Position numbers and translations under genes: made by a program. Shown here piece by piece: positions 33,333 to 42,656 of a stretch of 64,000 nt of DNA (positions within the stretch are counted from its first letter, which is position 1; each line of letters starts with the position of its first letter). The notes under the pieces were generated by a model. That model ran no database searches and was not told where the DNA came from. It saw only the letters and a program-made list of their open reading frames with translations. The stretch is taken from NCBI RefSeq assembly GCF_000504245.1, contig NZ_KI632509.1:2399751-2463750 (forward strand), written 5' to 3'. The DNA comes from Haloechinothrix halophila YIM 93223 (GTDB taxonomy: Bacteria; Actinomycetota; Actinomycetes; Mycobacteriales; Pseudonocardiaceae).

Positions 33333-33839
33333 GTGACCACGGACGCATCACCCACACCGGTACCCCATACCGACGATCTCGAGCAGCTTCGTGACTGGCT
33401 GATCGAGGAAGCGGACACCAGAGGTAACGCGGTCGTGTCGGTCGCGCCCGAGGACGGCGTCGGCGGCTACTGCTTCACCGCGGGCGCGTGGCGCAAGCAC
33501 GGTGTCCCGGAGGCGGTCGTGGTCGGCCTGCCGGAACAGATCGCGACGGTGCTGCTCGACGCGTACGTGGACAAGGCGGCCATGGGCGTGCGGTTCGAGC
33601 CGGGCGTGCTCTACGACGGCTTCTTCGACGGCATCCCGGTAGCGTTCGAGCACGTCGACCCCGCGCACTACCCGGCGTACTTCGGATCGGCGTTCGTGCT
33701 CTACCCGGATGGCGACTTCCCCGGTATGCAGATCATCGTCCCGACACCAGAAGGCAGCTGGCCATGGGACGACGACGCGCCAGAGGGCTTCGCGCAGTGG
33801 CAGCCCCTGCTGAACGCGACCGGAACCCCGTCGTTCTAG
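33333..33839 (+). CDS. DUF4262-like protein
   Basis: 168 residues from GTG 33333. The pattern CFTAGAWRKHGVPEAVVVGLP and the acidic, aromatic C-terminus (GMQIIVPTPEGSWPWDDDAP) fit DUF4262, a small soluble family of unknown function. No catalytic motif is seen. It lies alone between the terminator hairpin and ruvC, about 100 bases before the latter. Confidence 0.6.
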   Translation: MTTDASPTPVPHTDDLEQLRDWLIEEADTRGNAVVSVAPEDGVGGYCFTAGAWRKHGVPEAVVVGLPEQIATVLLDAYVDKAAMGVRFEPGVLYDGFFDGIPVAFEHVDPAHYPAYFGSAFVLYPDGDFPGMQIIVPTPEGSWPWDDDAPEGFAQWQPLLNATGTPSF

Positions 33840-33936
33840 CGGACTGACGGCTATCCGGCGCGTCGGGTCGAGCGCGCCGAGGGCAGGCGGGTAACCTCCC
33901 TCCTCGAACGAGTGTTCGCCATGGTGGAGGTCGTAG

Positions 33937-34539
33937 GTGCGCGTTCTCGGGGTCGATCCCGGCCTGACCCGATGCGGGGTCGGCATCGTCGATGGCGGCA
34001 CCGGACGGCAAGTCAGCTACGTCGGCGTGCACGTGGTGCGCACCCCCTCGGATCTCGACCTCGCCGACCGGCTGCGCCAGGTCGCCGACGCGATGGACGA
34101 GTGGCTGGAAACCTACCGCCCGGACGCCGTGGCCATCGAGCGGGTGTTCAGCCAGCAGAACGTCCGCACGGCGATGGGCACCGCACAGGCGAGCGGCGTG
34201 GTCGCGCTGAGCGCGGCACGGCGGTCGCTACCGGTCGGATTCCACACGCCGAGCGAGGTGAAGGCCGCCGTCACCGGCTCAGGGCGAGCGGACAAGCAGC
34301 AGGTCACCACCATGGTCACCCGGCTACTACAGCTTCAGGAGCGACCCAAGCCCGCCGACGCGGCCGACGCGCTCGCGCTCGCCGTCTGCCACCTGTGGCG
34401 GGAACCGATGCGCGCCAGGCTCGCCGAGGCGGAGCGGCGCGCGGCCGACCTGGCAAAGGCACACAAGGCGCGGCTGTCGGCCGCGCGAGCACAGCGGACT
34501 GGCGCGGCAAGTCGGCCGGGCCGAGGAGGGACAGGATGA
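33937..34539 (+). CDS. ruvC: Holliday junction resolvase RuvC
   Basis: 200 residues. It resolves Holliday junctions as a metal-dependent homodimer. Motifs: first catalytic Asp in [12 protein letters not shown], then [11 protein letters not shown] (Glu), [15 protein letters not shown] and [13 protein letters not shown] (two Asp). GTG 33937 follows GGAGG at 33923. The C-terminal 35 residues are Arg/Ala-rich and extend beyond the typical 170-190 residues. The stop overlaps the ruvA start. Confidence 0.96.
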   Translation: MRVLGVDPGLTRCGVGIVDGGTGRQVSYVGVHVVRTPSDLDLADRLRQVADAMDEWLETYRPDAVAIERVFSQQNVRTAMGTAQASGVVALSAARRSLPVGFHTPSEVKAAVTGSGRADKQQVTTMVTRLLQLQERPKPADAADALALAVCHLWREPMRARLAEAERRAADLAKAHKARLSAARAQRTGAASRPGRGGTG

Positions 34540-35183
34540 TCTCGTCGGTACGCGGGCAGGTGCTCGCGATCTCGCTCGATCACGTCGTGGTCGAGGTCGG
34601 TGGGGTCGGACTCGCCGTGCTGGCGACCCCGGCCACGCTCGCCACCCTGCGGGTGGGGGAGCAGACCACGTTGCACACCCAGCTCGTGGTGCGGGAAGAC
34701 TCGCTGACGTTGTACGGCTTCGTCGAGACCGAGTCGCGCGAGCTGTTCGTGCTGCTGCAGTCGGTGTCCGGCATCGGGCCTCGGCTGGCGCTGGCCGCGC
34801 TCGCCGTGCTCGACCCCGACACCCTGCGCGGCGCGCTGGCCGAGGGCAACACCACCGTGCTCACCCAGGTGCCTGGCATCGGCAAGAAGGGCGCGGAGCG
34901 ACTCAGTCTCGAGCTGCGCGACAAGGTCGATGCCACGCCGATCAGTGGCGCGACCGGTGCGGGTGCGCCCAGCGCGGTGCCAGGTGGCGCGGCCGACGGG
35001 GTGAAACCGGACGTCGTCGAGGCGCTGGTCTCGCTCGGCTTCGCGGCCAAGCAAGCGGAGAAGGCCGTCGACGGGGTACTCGAGAACGGCGCCGTCGGCA
35101 GCGGTGAGAACGGCGGCTCGAGTGGCACTGACACCTCGGCCGTGCTGCGGGCCGCGCTGGGGGTCCTCGGTAAGAAGCGGTGA
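34536..35183 (+). CDS. ruvA: Holliday junction branch migration protein RuvA
   Basis: 215 residues. Order: OB fold ([10 protein letters not shown]...), helix-hairpin-helix pair ([15 protein letters not shown] and [15 protein letters not shown]), then an acidic-to-Gly/Ser linker and a C-terminal three-helix domain ([19 protein letters not shown]) that contacts RuvB. ATG 34536 overlaps the ruvC stop (ATGA). It tetramerises on Holliday junctions and loads RuvB. Confidence 0.96.
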   Translation: MISSVRGQVLAISLDHVVVEVGGVGLAVLATPATLATLRVGEQTTLHTQLVVREDSLTLYGFVETESRELFVLLQSVSGIGPRLALAALAVLDPDTLRGALAEGNTTVLTQVPGIGKKGAERLSLELRDKVDATPISGATGAGAPSAVPGGAADGVKPDVVEALVSLGFAAKQAEKAVDGVLENGAVGSGENGGSSGTDTSAVLRAALGVLGKKR

Positions 35184-35210
35184 CGAGCGGGATGCACGAT
35201 GAGGGACGTG

Positions 35211-36308
35211 ATGAGCCCGGAAGACGCTGAGCACTCGGCCGCTGGCTCGGCCGCCGACCTTGACGACGCCGCCGCGGAGTCGACGCCGCTGTCCGCCCTG
35301 CCGGAGAGCGGCGAGCGCGAGCTCGAAACCACGCTGCGCCCGCGCAAGCTGTCCGAGTTCGTCGGCCAGGGCAGGGTGCGCGAGCAGCTGGAGCTGGTGC
35401 TGCACAGCGCCAAGCGCAGGGGAGTGCCGCCGGATCACGTGCTGCTGTCCGGTCCGCCGGGGCTCGGCAAAACCAGCCTGTCCATGATCATCGCGTCCGA
35501 GCTGGACAGTGCCATCCGCATCACCTCGGGGCCAGCGCTCGAACGCGCCGGTGACCTGGCCGCGATGCTGTCGAACCTGGTGGAGGGCGATGTGCTGTTC
35601 ATCGACGAGATCCACCGCATCGCCCGGCCCGCCGAGGAGATGCTGTACCTGGCGATGGAGGACTTCCGGGTCGACGTCGTCGTCGGCAAGGGACCGGGCG
35701 CGACCAGCATCCCGCTGGAGATCGCGCCGTTCACCCTTGTCGGTGCCACCACCCGGTCCGGCGCGCTGACCGGTCCGCTGCGGGACCGGTTCGGCTTCAC
35801 CGGCCACATGGAGTTCTACGAGCCCGTCGAGCTGGAGCAGGTGTTGCGCCGCTCGGCGGTCATTCTCGGCGTCGCGCTCGAAGCGGACGGCGCCGAGGAG
35901 ATCGCGGGTCGCTCCCGGGGCACGCCCCGTATCGCCAACCGGCTGCTGCGCCGGGTCCGCGACTACGCTGAGGTGCGCGCCGACGGCAGGGTGACCAGGG
36001 AGACCGCCCAGGCCGCGCTCGAGGTGTACGACGTCGACGAGTGGGGCCTCGACCGGCTGGACCGGGCGGTGCTCGGCGCGCTGGTGCGCTCGTTCGGCGG
36101 CGGTCCGGTCGGGGTGTCCACGCTGGCCGTCGCGGTCGGGGAGGAGTCGTCGACGGTGGAGGAGGTGTGCGAGCCGTACCTGGTGCGGATCGGGATGCTC
36201 GCCCGCACACCCCGCGGCAGGGTGGCCACGGCAGCGGCGTGGCAGCACCTCGGGCTGCCGCCACCGAAGGGGGGAACGCCGGAGGCCACCCAGTCGTTGT
36301 TCGACTGA
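35211..36308 (+). CDS. ruvB: Holliday junction branch migration ATPase RuvB
   Basis: 365 residues. Walker [10 protein letters not shown], Walker B LFIDEIHR, sensor 1 GATTRSG, arginine finger region LRDRFGF, and a C-terminal winged helix ([15 protein letters not shown]). The N-terminal 40 residues are acidic and variable, before [15 protein letters not shown] 35211 has GAGGGA 5 bases upstream; ATG 35199 is the alternative. It follows ruvA by 27 bases in the ruvCAB operon. Confidence 0.96.
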   Translation: MSPEDAEHSAAGSAADLDDAAAESTPLSALPESGERELETTLRPRKLSEFVGQGRVREQLELVLHSAKRRGVPPDHVLLSGPPGLGKTSLSMIIASELDSAIRITSGPALERAGDLAAMLSNLVEGDVLFIDEIHRIARPAEEMLYLAMEDFRVDVVVGKGPGATSIPLEIAPFTLVGATTRSGALTGPLRDRFGFTGHMEFYEPVELEQVLRRSAVILGVALEADGAEEIAGRSRGTPRIANRLLRRVRDYAEVRADGRVTRETAQAALEVYDVDEWGLDRLDRAVLGALVRSFGGGPVGVSTLAVAVGEESSTVEEVCEPYLVRIGMLARTPRGRVATAAAWQHLGLPPPKGGTPEATQSLFD

Positions 36309-36440
36309 CACGCGAGCGGCCTGCGGTGACGCAGGGGCTGCCGTCGGTGGCTAGGGCGTAAACTGGCAGACTCGCAGCAAATACGTACTCGCCAACGGGT
36401 ATGGCGGGGCACACCGCCGTGCCCATAGAGGGAGAAATCG

Positions 36441-36815
36441 ATGGAACTGCTCATCGTGATGATGGCTGGCCTCGGCTTGATGATGTTCTTCGCCGTGCGC
36501 AAGCAGAAGAAGGAGATGGCGGCGCACCACGAGCTGCAGGACAGCCTCAGCGAGGGCGACCGGGTGCGGACCACGTCGGGCCTGGAGGGCATCGTCGTCG
36601 ACGCCAGCGACGACACCAAGATCGAGCTGGAGATCGCGGACGGCGTCGTGACGACGTGGCTGCGGCCCGCCGTGCGGGAGAAGGTCGAGGACGACCTCGA
36701 CGAGGACGTCGACGACCTCGACGAGGATGCCGACAGCGAGTCGGACGAGGGCAGCGAGGCCGACGAGCGCGGCAGCGCCGGGGTCGCCCCGCCGATGGAG
36801 CACAAGGGTAAGTAA
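36441..36815 (+). CDS. yajC: Sec translocon accessory protein YajC
   Basis: 124 residues: one N-terminal membrane helix (MELLIVMMAGLGLMMFF), then the KQKKEMAAHHELQDSLSEGDRVRTTSGLEGIV stretch typical of YajC, and a very acidic C-terminal tail (runs of Asp/Glu, about 74-105). It lies directly upstream of secD and secF, with which it forms the SecDF-YajC membrane complex. Confidence 0.93.
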   Translation: MELLIVMMAGLGLMMFFAVRKQKKEMAAHHELQDSLSEGDRVRTTSGLEGIVVDASDDTKIELEIADGVVTTWLRPAVREKVEDDLDEDVDDLDEDADSESDEGSEADERGSAGVAPPMEHKGK

Positions 36816-36953
36816 CGATCTTCTTCGCATAACGCGCGACTTACGTGGCTCCGGGTACAGTGCCCGAGCCATGGCCGTCGTGTGGCCATGCGACGAGTGT
36901 CATGCGCCCCACCCGGGGCCGTGTCAAAGACGAGTTCGAGGAGAGACCCTCCC

Positions 36954-38732
36954 GTGGCACCACCCGCCGGGACCATCCGTCCAGGACGCTATCTGGCGTT
37001 CTTCCTTCTGATCGTTGTCGTGCTGTACGGACTGGTGTTCTTCACCGGTGACCGCGATCCGAGCCCCCGCCTCGGCATCGACCTCAAAGGCGGCACCAGC
37101 GTCACCCTGACCGCGCGCACCCCGGACGGCTCAGAGCCGACCCCGGAGGCGCTGGACCAGGCACGGGCGATCATCGCCGAACGCGTCAACGGGCTGGGTG
37201 TTTCCGGCGCCGAGGTCGTGCTGGACGGCAAGCAGATCGTGATCACGGTGCCCGGCGAGGAGGGCCAGGAGGCCAAGACCCTCGGCCAGACGGCGAAGCT
37301 GGCGTTCCGAAAGGTCATCGCCGGTCCGTTCGACCCAGCCGCTGTCCAGCAGCAGCCGGGCCAGCCCGGCGGTGATGGCGCGGGCGACAAGCCCGGCACG
37401 TCCGATGACGACGGCACCGCGAAGCCGGGTGACGGCGCGAAGAACGACGGTGCGAACTCCGACGCCGACGGCTCGGGAGGCGGTGGCGGTGCGTCCGGTG
37501 CCGCGCCCGCCGCGGCACAGGAGGACGACCCCTCCCTGCCCAAGGAGACTCGCGAGGAGATCGCCGAGGCGAAGGAGGTCCGGCAGAACGAGGACCTGCT
37601 CGGTGGCGGTCCCGAGGCGCAGCAGGCGTTGCAGCAGGCCCTGCAGCAGATCGACTGCTCGAAGGGTGCGAAGGACCCGCTGCGCGGGAACGACGATCCC
37701 GACAAGCCGCTGGTCGCCTGCGACCAGGACCGCGAATCCACGGACACGCGGCTGGCCTACTTGCTCGGCCCGGTGATCCTGGATGGCCAGGAGATCAGCG
37801 ACTCCACCGCAGGCGTGAACTCCGACGGCGTCGGCTACCAGGTCAACATCACCTTCACCGGCGACGGCAACTCGAAGTGGGCCAAGATCACTTCCGAGTT
37901 GGCCAAGGAGTCCGCCCAGTCACCGAGCAACCCGGCGCAGGTCGCGTTCGTGCTCGACACCGAGGTCGTCTCCGCGCCGACGGTGACCACCGCGATCGCG
38001 GGCAACACCCGCATCACCGGTAACTTCACGCGGGCCGAGGCGGAGGATCTCGCGCAGATCCTGAAGTACGGCTCGCTGCCGCTGTCGTTCGAGACCTCAG
38101 ACGCCACGACTGTCTCGGCGACGCTGGGCCTGTCCTCGCTGCGGGCGGGTCTGATCGCGGGCGCCATCGGGTTCGGCCTGATCGTGCTCTATAGCCTTGT
38201 CTACTACCGGTTGCTCGGTGTGCTGCTGGTCGCCTCGCTCGGCTTGACCGCGGCACTGGTGTTCCCGGTGATCATCCTGCTCGGCCGATCAGTCGGGTTC
38301 ACGCTCGACATCGCGGGGGTCGCTGGTCTGATCATCGCGATCGGTGTCACCGCGGACTCGTTCGTCGTGTACTTCGAACGAATCAAGGACGAGATACGCG
38401 GGGGGAGAAGTGTGCGCTCCGCGATCCCGCGGGCGTGGGTGCGCTCCCGGCGGACGATCCTCTCCGCCGACGCGGTCGTGCTGCTGGCCGCGGTCGTGCT
38501 CTACCTGCTCGCCGTCGGCAGCGTGAAGGGCTTCGCGTTCACCATCGGCCTGACGACGGTGCTCGACCTGGTCATCGTGTTCATGGTGACCCACCCGATG
38601 CTGGTCATGGCCGGGAAGTGGAAGATCCTCAACAACCGTGTGCTGTCCGGCCTCGGCATGGTCACCGACGCCGGCGCCGCGGTGCAGCGGAGTAAGAAAC
38701 AATCCGGCCCTGCGGCCGCGAGGGGGGTCTGA
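36954..38732 (+). CDS. secD: Protein translocase subunit SecD
   Basis: 592 residues. A first membrane helix (about 15-33), [13 protein letters not shown], the periplasmic P1 domain, and C-terminal five helices with [29 protein letters not shown]-like motif (here [18 protein letters not shown]). The periplasmic region has a long Gly/Asp/Ser-rich insert (about 135-210) not found in E. coli SecD. It uses the proton gradient to complete secretion. GTG 36954 has GAGGAGAG 8 bases upstream. SecF follows after 2 bases. Confidence 0.95.
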   Translation: [592 protein letters not shown]

Positions 38733-38734
38733 TC

Positions 38735-40036
38735 ATGGCGGACTCGACGGCCACGACAGAGCAGACCGAGCCCACGGCGCAGCCGCCCAAGCAGGGCAGG
38801 CTAGCCAAGCTCTATCTCGGCACCGGCGGCTTCGCCATTGTCGATCGGAGAAAGACCTGGTACATGATCACCGCGGTGATCATGCTGATCTGCGTCGGCA
38901 GCATCGTGTTCCGGGGCTTCACACCCGGTATCGAGTTCGTCGGCGGCACCCAGATCCAGGTGCCCGCGCAGGGGGCGCAAGGCCCAATCGCCGCCGACGA
39001 GGTGGAGCGGGTCTACGCCGACACCTTCGGCCAGACACCGTCGTCCACCCAGACCATCGGCTCCGGTGGCAGCAAGGCGGTGCAGATCAGGACCGAGGCG
39101 CTGAACGCCGGTGAGCTCGACCAGATCAAGCGCGCGCTGTTCGACGAGCTCAAGCCGCTCGGCGCGGACGGTGAACCCACCGTCAACGCCATCAGCGACA
39201 GCGGTGTAAGCGGGACATGGGGCGACGAGATCACCAAGCAGGCACTCATCGCGCTCGCGGTGTTCCTGGTGCTGGTGACGATCTTCCTCGCGGTCTACTT
39301 CGAACGCTGGATGGCGGTGGCCGCCCTGGTGGCGCTCACCTTCGACCTCACGGTCACGGCTGGGCTGTACTCACTGATCGGCTTCGAGGTCACACCGGCA
39401 ACGGTGATCGGTCTGCTGACCATCCTCGGCTACTCGCTCTACGACACCGTCGTCGTCTTCGACAAGGTCAGGGAGAACACCAAGGGACTGCTCGACCTGA
39501 GCAGGCAGACCTACCCCGAGTCGGCGAACCTCGCGCTGAACCAGACGCTGATGCGCTCCATCAACACCTCGCTGACCTCGCTGCTGCCGGTGCTCGGCCT
39601 GCTGCTGATCGGTGCGGGCCTGCTCGGCGCTGGCACGCTGAAGGACCTGGCGCTGGTGCAGGCCATCGGCATCGTCGCGGGGACGATGTCGTCGATCTTC
39701 CTCGCCACTCCGGCGCTGGTGGACCTCAAGATGCGCGAGCCCGCCTACCAGGAGCAGGCACGCCGCGTCGAGTCGCGGCGCACGCTCGGCAAGCGCACCG
39801 TGAGCCAGACGGCGCGGGCCTCGGCTGGCCTGTCCGACACGGAGTCGGACGCGGACGACGAGGAACACGAGGCGGAGCTGCGGAAGGAGAAAGCGGTCGT
39901 CGCGGCATCCGCCGTGCCCGGCCGCAACCTGAAGAAGAGCGACCAGCGCAGGCTCGCGGGAAAGCCGTCCGGCAAGGAGCCAGGAAGGCCCTCGGGTAAG
40001 CCAGCGGGCAAGCCCACCGGCAAGCGCGCCAGATAG
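38735..40036 (+). CDS. secF: Protein translocase subunit SecF
   Basis: 433 residues. First helix (about 46-65), FTPGIEFVGGTQIQV, a periplasmic domain, then five helices with VTPATVIGLLTILGYSLYDTVVVFDKVREN, the SecF hallmark. The last 100 residues are a charged Lys/Arg/Pro/Gly-rich cytoplasmic tail with a repeated GKP pattern, unusual in length. It lies 2 bases behind secD and partners it. Confidence 0.95.
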   Translation: MADSTATTEQTEPTAQPPKQGRLAKLYLGTGGFAIVDRRKTWYMITAVIMLICVGSIVFRGFTPGIEFVGGTQIQVPAQGAQGPIAADEVERVYADTFGQTPSSTQTIGSGGSKAVQIRTEALNAGELDQIKRALFDELKPLGADGEPTVNAISDSGVSGTWGDEITKQALIALAVFLVLVTIFLAVYFERWMAVAALVALTFDLTVTAGLYSLIGFEVTPATVIGLLTILGYSLYDTVVVFDKVRENTKGLLDLSRQTYPESANLALNQTLMRSINTSLTSLLPVLGLLLIGAGLLGAGTLKDLALVQAIGIVAGTMSSIFLATPALVDLKMREPAYQEQARRVESRRTLGKRTVSQTARASAGLSDTESDADDEEHEAELRKEKAVVAASAVPGRNLKKSDQRRLAGKPSGKEPGRPSGKPAGKPTGKRAR

Positions 40037-40158
40037 CCCCAGCGCACCGTCCTGTCCCGCCACAGCGCCGTCATGGGATGGCAGCGTGCCGTGGCGGGAA
40101 CACCGGAGCTAGGCTGGAGACCCAGGACGTAGCTAGCGAGCGCCGGTAGGAGGTGCGG

Positions 40159-42522
40159 GTGAGCAACGAGCTCCGGTCCCCAGCGACGCAGGACGACGCT
40201 GGGCGGGGCGCCGCGCAGCAGCGGAGCTCAGGCCGCGCGAACAACGGTGAGCAGCAGAACGGTGCCCCCTCGGCCACCCGGCGGGTCAGGGCGCGGCTGG
40301 CGCGGCGGATCACCGCGCAGCGACCCGCCTCGGTCAAGCAGGTCCTCGAACCCCTAGCCGCCGTCCACCGCGAGCTGCACCCCAGCGCCGACCTCGGCCT
40401 GCTGCAGCGCTCCTACGATGTGGCCGAGGAGCTGCACCGGGGCCAGCGCCGCAAGTCGGGCGACCCGTACATCACCCATCCGCTCGCCGTCGCCACCATC
40501 CTCGCCGAGCTGGGCATGGACACCACCACGCTGGTGGCCGCGCTGCTGCACGACACAGTGGAAGACACCGGCTACTCGCTGGACAAGCTGCGCAAGGACT
40601 TCGGCGACGAGGTCTCTCACCTCGTCGACGGCGTCACCAAGCTGGACAAGGTCAAGCTCGGCACCGCGGCCGAGGCGGAGACCATCCGCAAGATGGTCAT
40701 CGCGATGGCTCGCGACCCGAGGGTGCTGGTCATCAAGCTGGCCGACCGGTTGCACAACATGCGCACCATGCGCTTCCTCCCGCCGGAGAAGCAGGTGCGC
40801 AAGGCCCGCGAGACCCTTGAGGTGCTGGCCCCGCTGGCGCACCGGCTCGGTATGGCCACGGTCAAGTGGGAGCTGGAGGACCTGGCGTTCGCGATCCTGC
40901 AGCCCAAGAAGTACGACGAGATCGTGCGGCTGGTCGCCGACAGGGCGCCGTCGCGCGACGTCTACCTGCGCTCGGTGATCGACCAGCTGCTGGACAACCT
41001 CGCGAAGTCGCGGGTGCAGGCCAAGGTCGAGGGCAGGCCGAAGCACTACTACTCGATCTATCAGAAGATGATCGTGCGCAGCCGCGACCTGGACGACATC
41101 CACGACCTCGTCGGAGTGCGCATCCTCGTCGACGACGTGCGCGACTGCTACGCCGCCATGGGCGTCGTGCACGCGCTGTGGCAGCCGATGCCCGGCCGGT
41201 TCAAGGACTACATCGCACAGCCGCGCTTCGGCGTGTACCAGTCGCTGCACACCACGGTCATCGGGCCGGACGGCAAGCCGCTCGAGGTGCAGATCCGCAC
41301 CTACGAGATGCACCGCACCGCCGAGTACGGCATCGCGGCGCACTGGCGCTACAAGGAGACCAAGGGCACCCACAACAACGGCAAGTCAGGGGCGCTCGAG
41401 GTCGACGAGATGGCCTGGATGCGGCAACTGCTCGACTGGCAGCGCGAGGCCGCCGACCCCGGCGAGTTCCTGGAGTCGCTGCGCTACGACCTCGCCACCC
41501 GCGAGATCTTCGTGTTCACGCCGAAGGGCGACGTGATCACGCTGCCAGCCGGGTCGACGCCGGTCGACTTCGCCTACGCGGTGCACACCGAGGTGGGCCA
41601 CCGCTGCATCGGCGCGCGCGTCAACGGCAGGCTCGTCGCGCTGGAACGCAAGCTCGACAACGGTGAGGTCGTCGAGATCTTCACCTCGAAGGCCGAGAGC
41701 GCGGGCCCGAGCAGGGATTGGCTCGGCTTCGCCGGTTCACCGAAGGCGCGGGCGAAGATCAGGCAGTGGTTCGCCAAGGAACGCCGCGAAGAGGCCATCG
41801 ACGCGGGCAAGGAAGCCATCACCAAGGAGATCCGCCGCGCCGGACTGCCGCTGCAGCGGCTGATCTCCGCCGACGTGATGGGCGCACTGGCCACCGAGCT
41901 GCGCTACAACGACATCACCGCGCTGTATGCCGCCGTTGGCGAGGGCAACACCAGCGCCAAGCACGTGGTGTCGCGGCTGGTGGCGTTCATCGGTGGCGTC
42001 GAGGAGGCCGAGGAGGAGCTGGCCGAGCGCGCCACCCCGTCGACGATCAGCCGCAGACGCTCCACCAACGACGTCGGCGTGGTGGTCAAGGACGCCGGTG
42101 ACGTCTGGGCGAAGCTCGCGCGCTGCTGCACCCCGGTGCCTGGCGACGAGATCCTCGGGTTCGTCACCCGCGGCGGCGGGGTGAGCGTGCACCGCACCGA
42201 CTGCACCAACGCCGAAGATCTGCAATCCCAGCCTGAGCGGCTGGTCGAGGTCGAGTGGGCGCCGTCGGAGTCTTCGGTGTTCCTGGTCGCGATCCAGGTG
42301 GAGGCGCTGGACCGGCACCGGCTGCTGTCCGACATCACCAAGACCCTCGCTGACGAGAAGGTCAACATCCTGTCCGCGTCGGTGACGACGTCCCGCGACC
42401 GGGTAGCGGTGTCGCGGTTCTCGTTCGAGATGGGCGACCCGAAGCACCTCGGCCACGTGCTCAACGCCGTCCGCAAGGTCGAGGGCGTCTACGACGTCTA
42501 TCGCGTCACGTCGGCCTCCTGA
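40159..42522 (+). CDS. relA: Bifunctional (p)ppGpp synthetase/hydrolase Rel
   Basis: 787 residues with the full RelA/SpoT layout: HD hydrolase domain (about 85-230; [13 protein letters not shown] carries the HDxxED motif, so hydrolase is probably active), synthetase domain (about 290-400; [32 protein letters not shown]), TGS domain (about 440-500, [25 protein letters not shown]), a zinc-finger region with [11 protein letters not shown], and an ACT domain. It makes and degrades (p)ppGpp. GTG 40159 has TAGGAGG 5 bases upstream; GTG 40153 overlaps that site. It is the only Rel in the window. Confidence 0.96.
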   Translation: MSNELRSPATQDDAGRGAAQQRSSGRANNGEQQNGAPSATRRVRARLARRITAQRPASVKQVLEPLAAVHRELHPSADLGLLQRSYDVAEELHRGQRRKSGDPYITHPLAVATILAELGMDTTTLVAALLHDTVEDTGYSLDKLRKDFGDEVSHLVDGVTKLDKVKLGTAAEAETIRKMVIAMARDPRVLVIKLADRLHNMRTMRFLPPEKQVRKARETLEVLAPLAHRLGMATVKWELEDLAFAILQPKKYDEIVRLVADRAPSRDVYLRSVIDQLLDNLAKSRVQAKVEGRPKHYYSIYQKMIVRSRDLDDIHDLVGVRILVDDVRDCYAAMGVVHALWQPMPGRFKDYIAQPRFGVYQSLHTTVIGPDGKPLEVQIRTYEMHRTAEYGIAAHWRYKETKGTHNNGKSGALEVDEMAWMRQLLDWQREAADPGEFLESLRYDLATREIFVFTPKGDVITLPAGSTPVDFAYAVHTEVGHRCIGARVNGRLVALERKLDNGEVVEIFTSKAESAGPSRDWLGFAGSPKARAKIRQWFAKERREEAIDAGKEAITKEIRRAGLPLQRLISADVMGALATELRYNDITALYAAVGEGNTSAKHVVSRLVAFIGGVEEAEEELAERATPSTISRRRSTNDVGVVVKDAGDVWAKLARCCTPVPGDEILGFVTRGGGVSVHRTDCTNAEDLQSQPERLVEVEWAPSESSVFLVAIQVEALDRHRLLSDITKTLADEKVNILSASVTTSRDRVAVSRFSFEMGDPKHLGHVLNAVRKVEGVYDVYRVTSAS

Positions 42523-42570
42523 CGCGGTTGCTCCGCCCGCGTGCTGTGCTCTGTGGGCGTCGCACACGCT

Positions 42571-42655
42571 GTTGATCAGCTTCCTGCGGGCTGTGAACAC
42601 GGGAACCAGGCAAAAAGGACGCCAGATGGTCCTAGTGCGCGGGAAGTTGATCAAC
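42571..42655. repeat. Inverted-repeat element R2 after rel
   Basis: GTTGATCAGCTTCCTGCG at 42571-42588 pairs with CGCGGGAAGTTGATCAAC at 42638-42655 (16 of 18). It lies 48 bases after the rel stop, and the group II intron begins 2 bases later. The interior (AACACGGGAACCAGGCAAAA) matches that of R1 and the reverse of R3. Confidence 0.85.
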
Positions 42656-42656
42656 T

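Noticed and set aside
34335-36311. 658-residue minus-strand frame opposite ruvAB
   Set aside because: Mirror of codon-position GC bias on a certain coding strand; no start site or motif.
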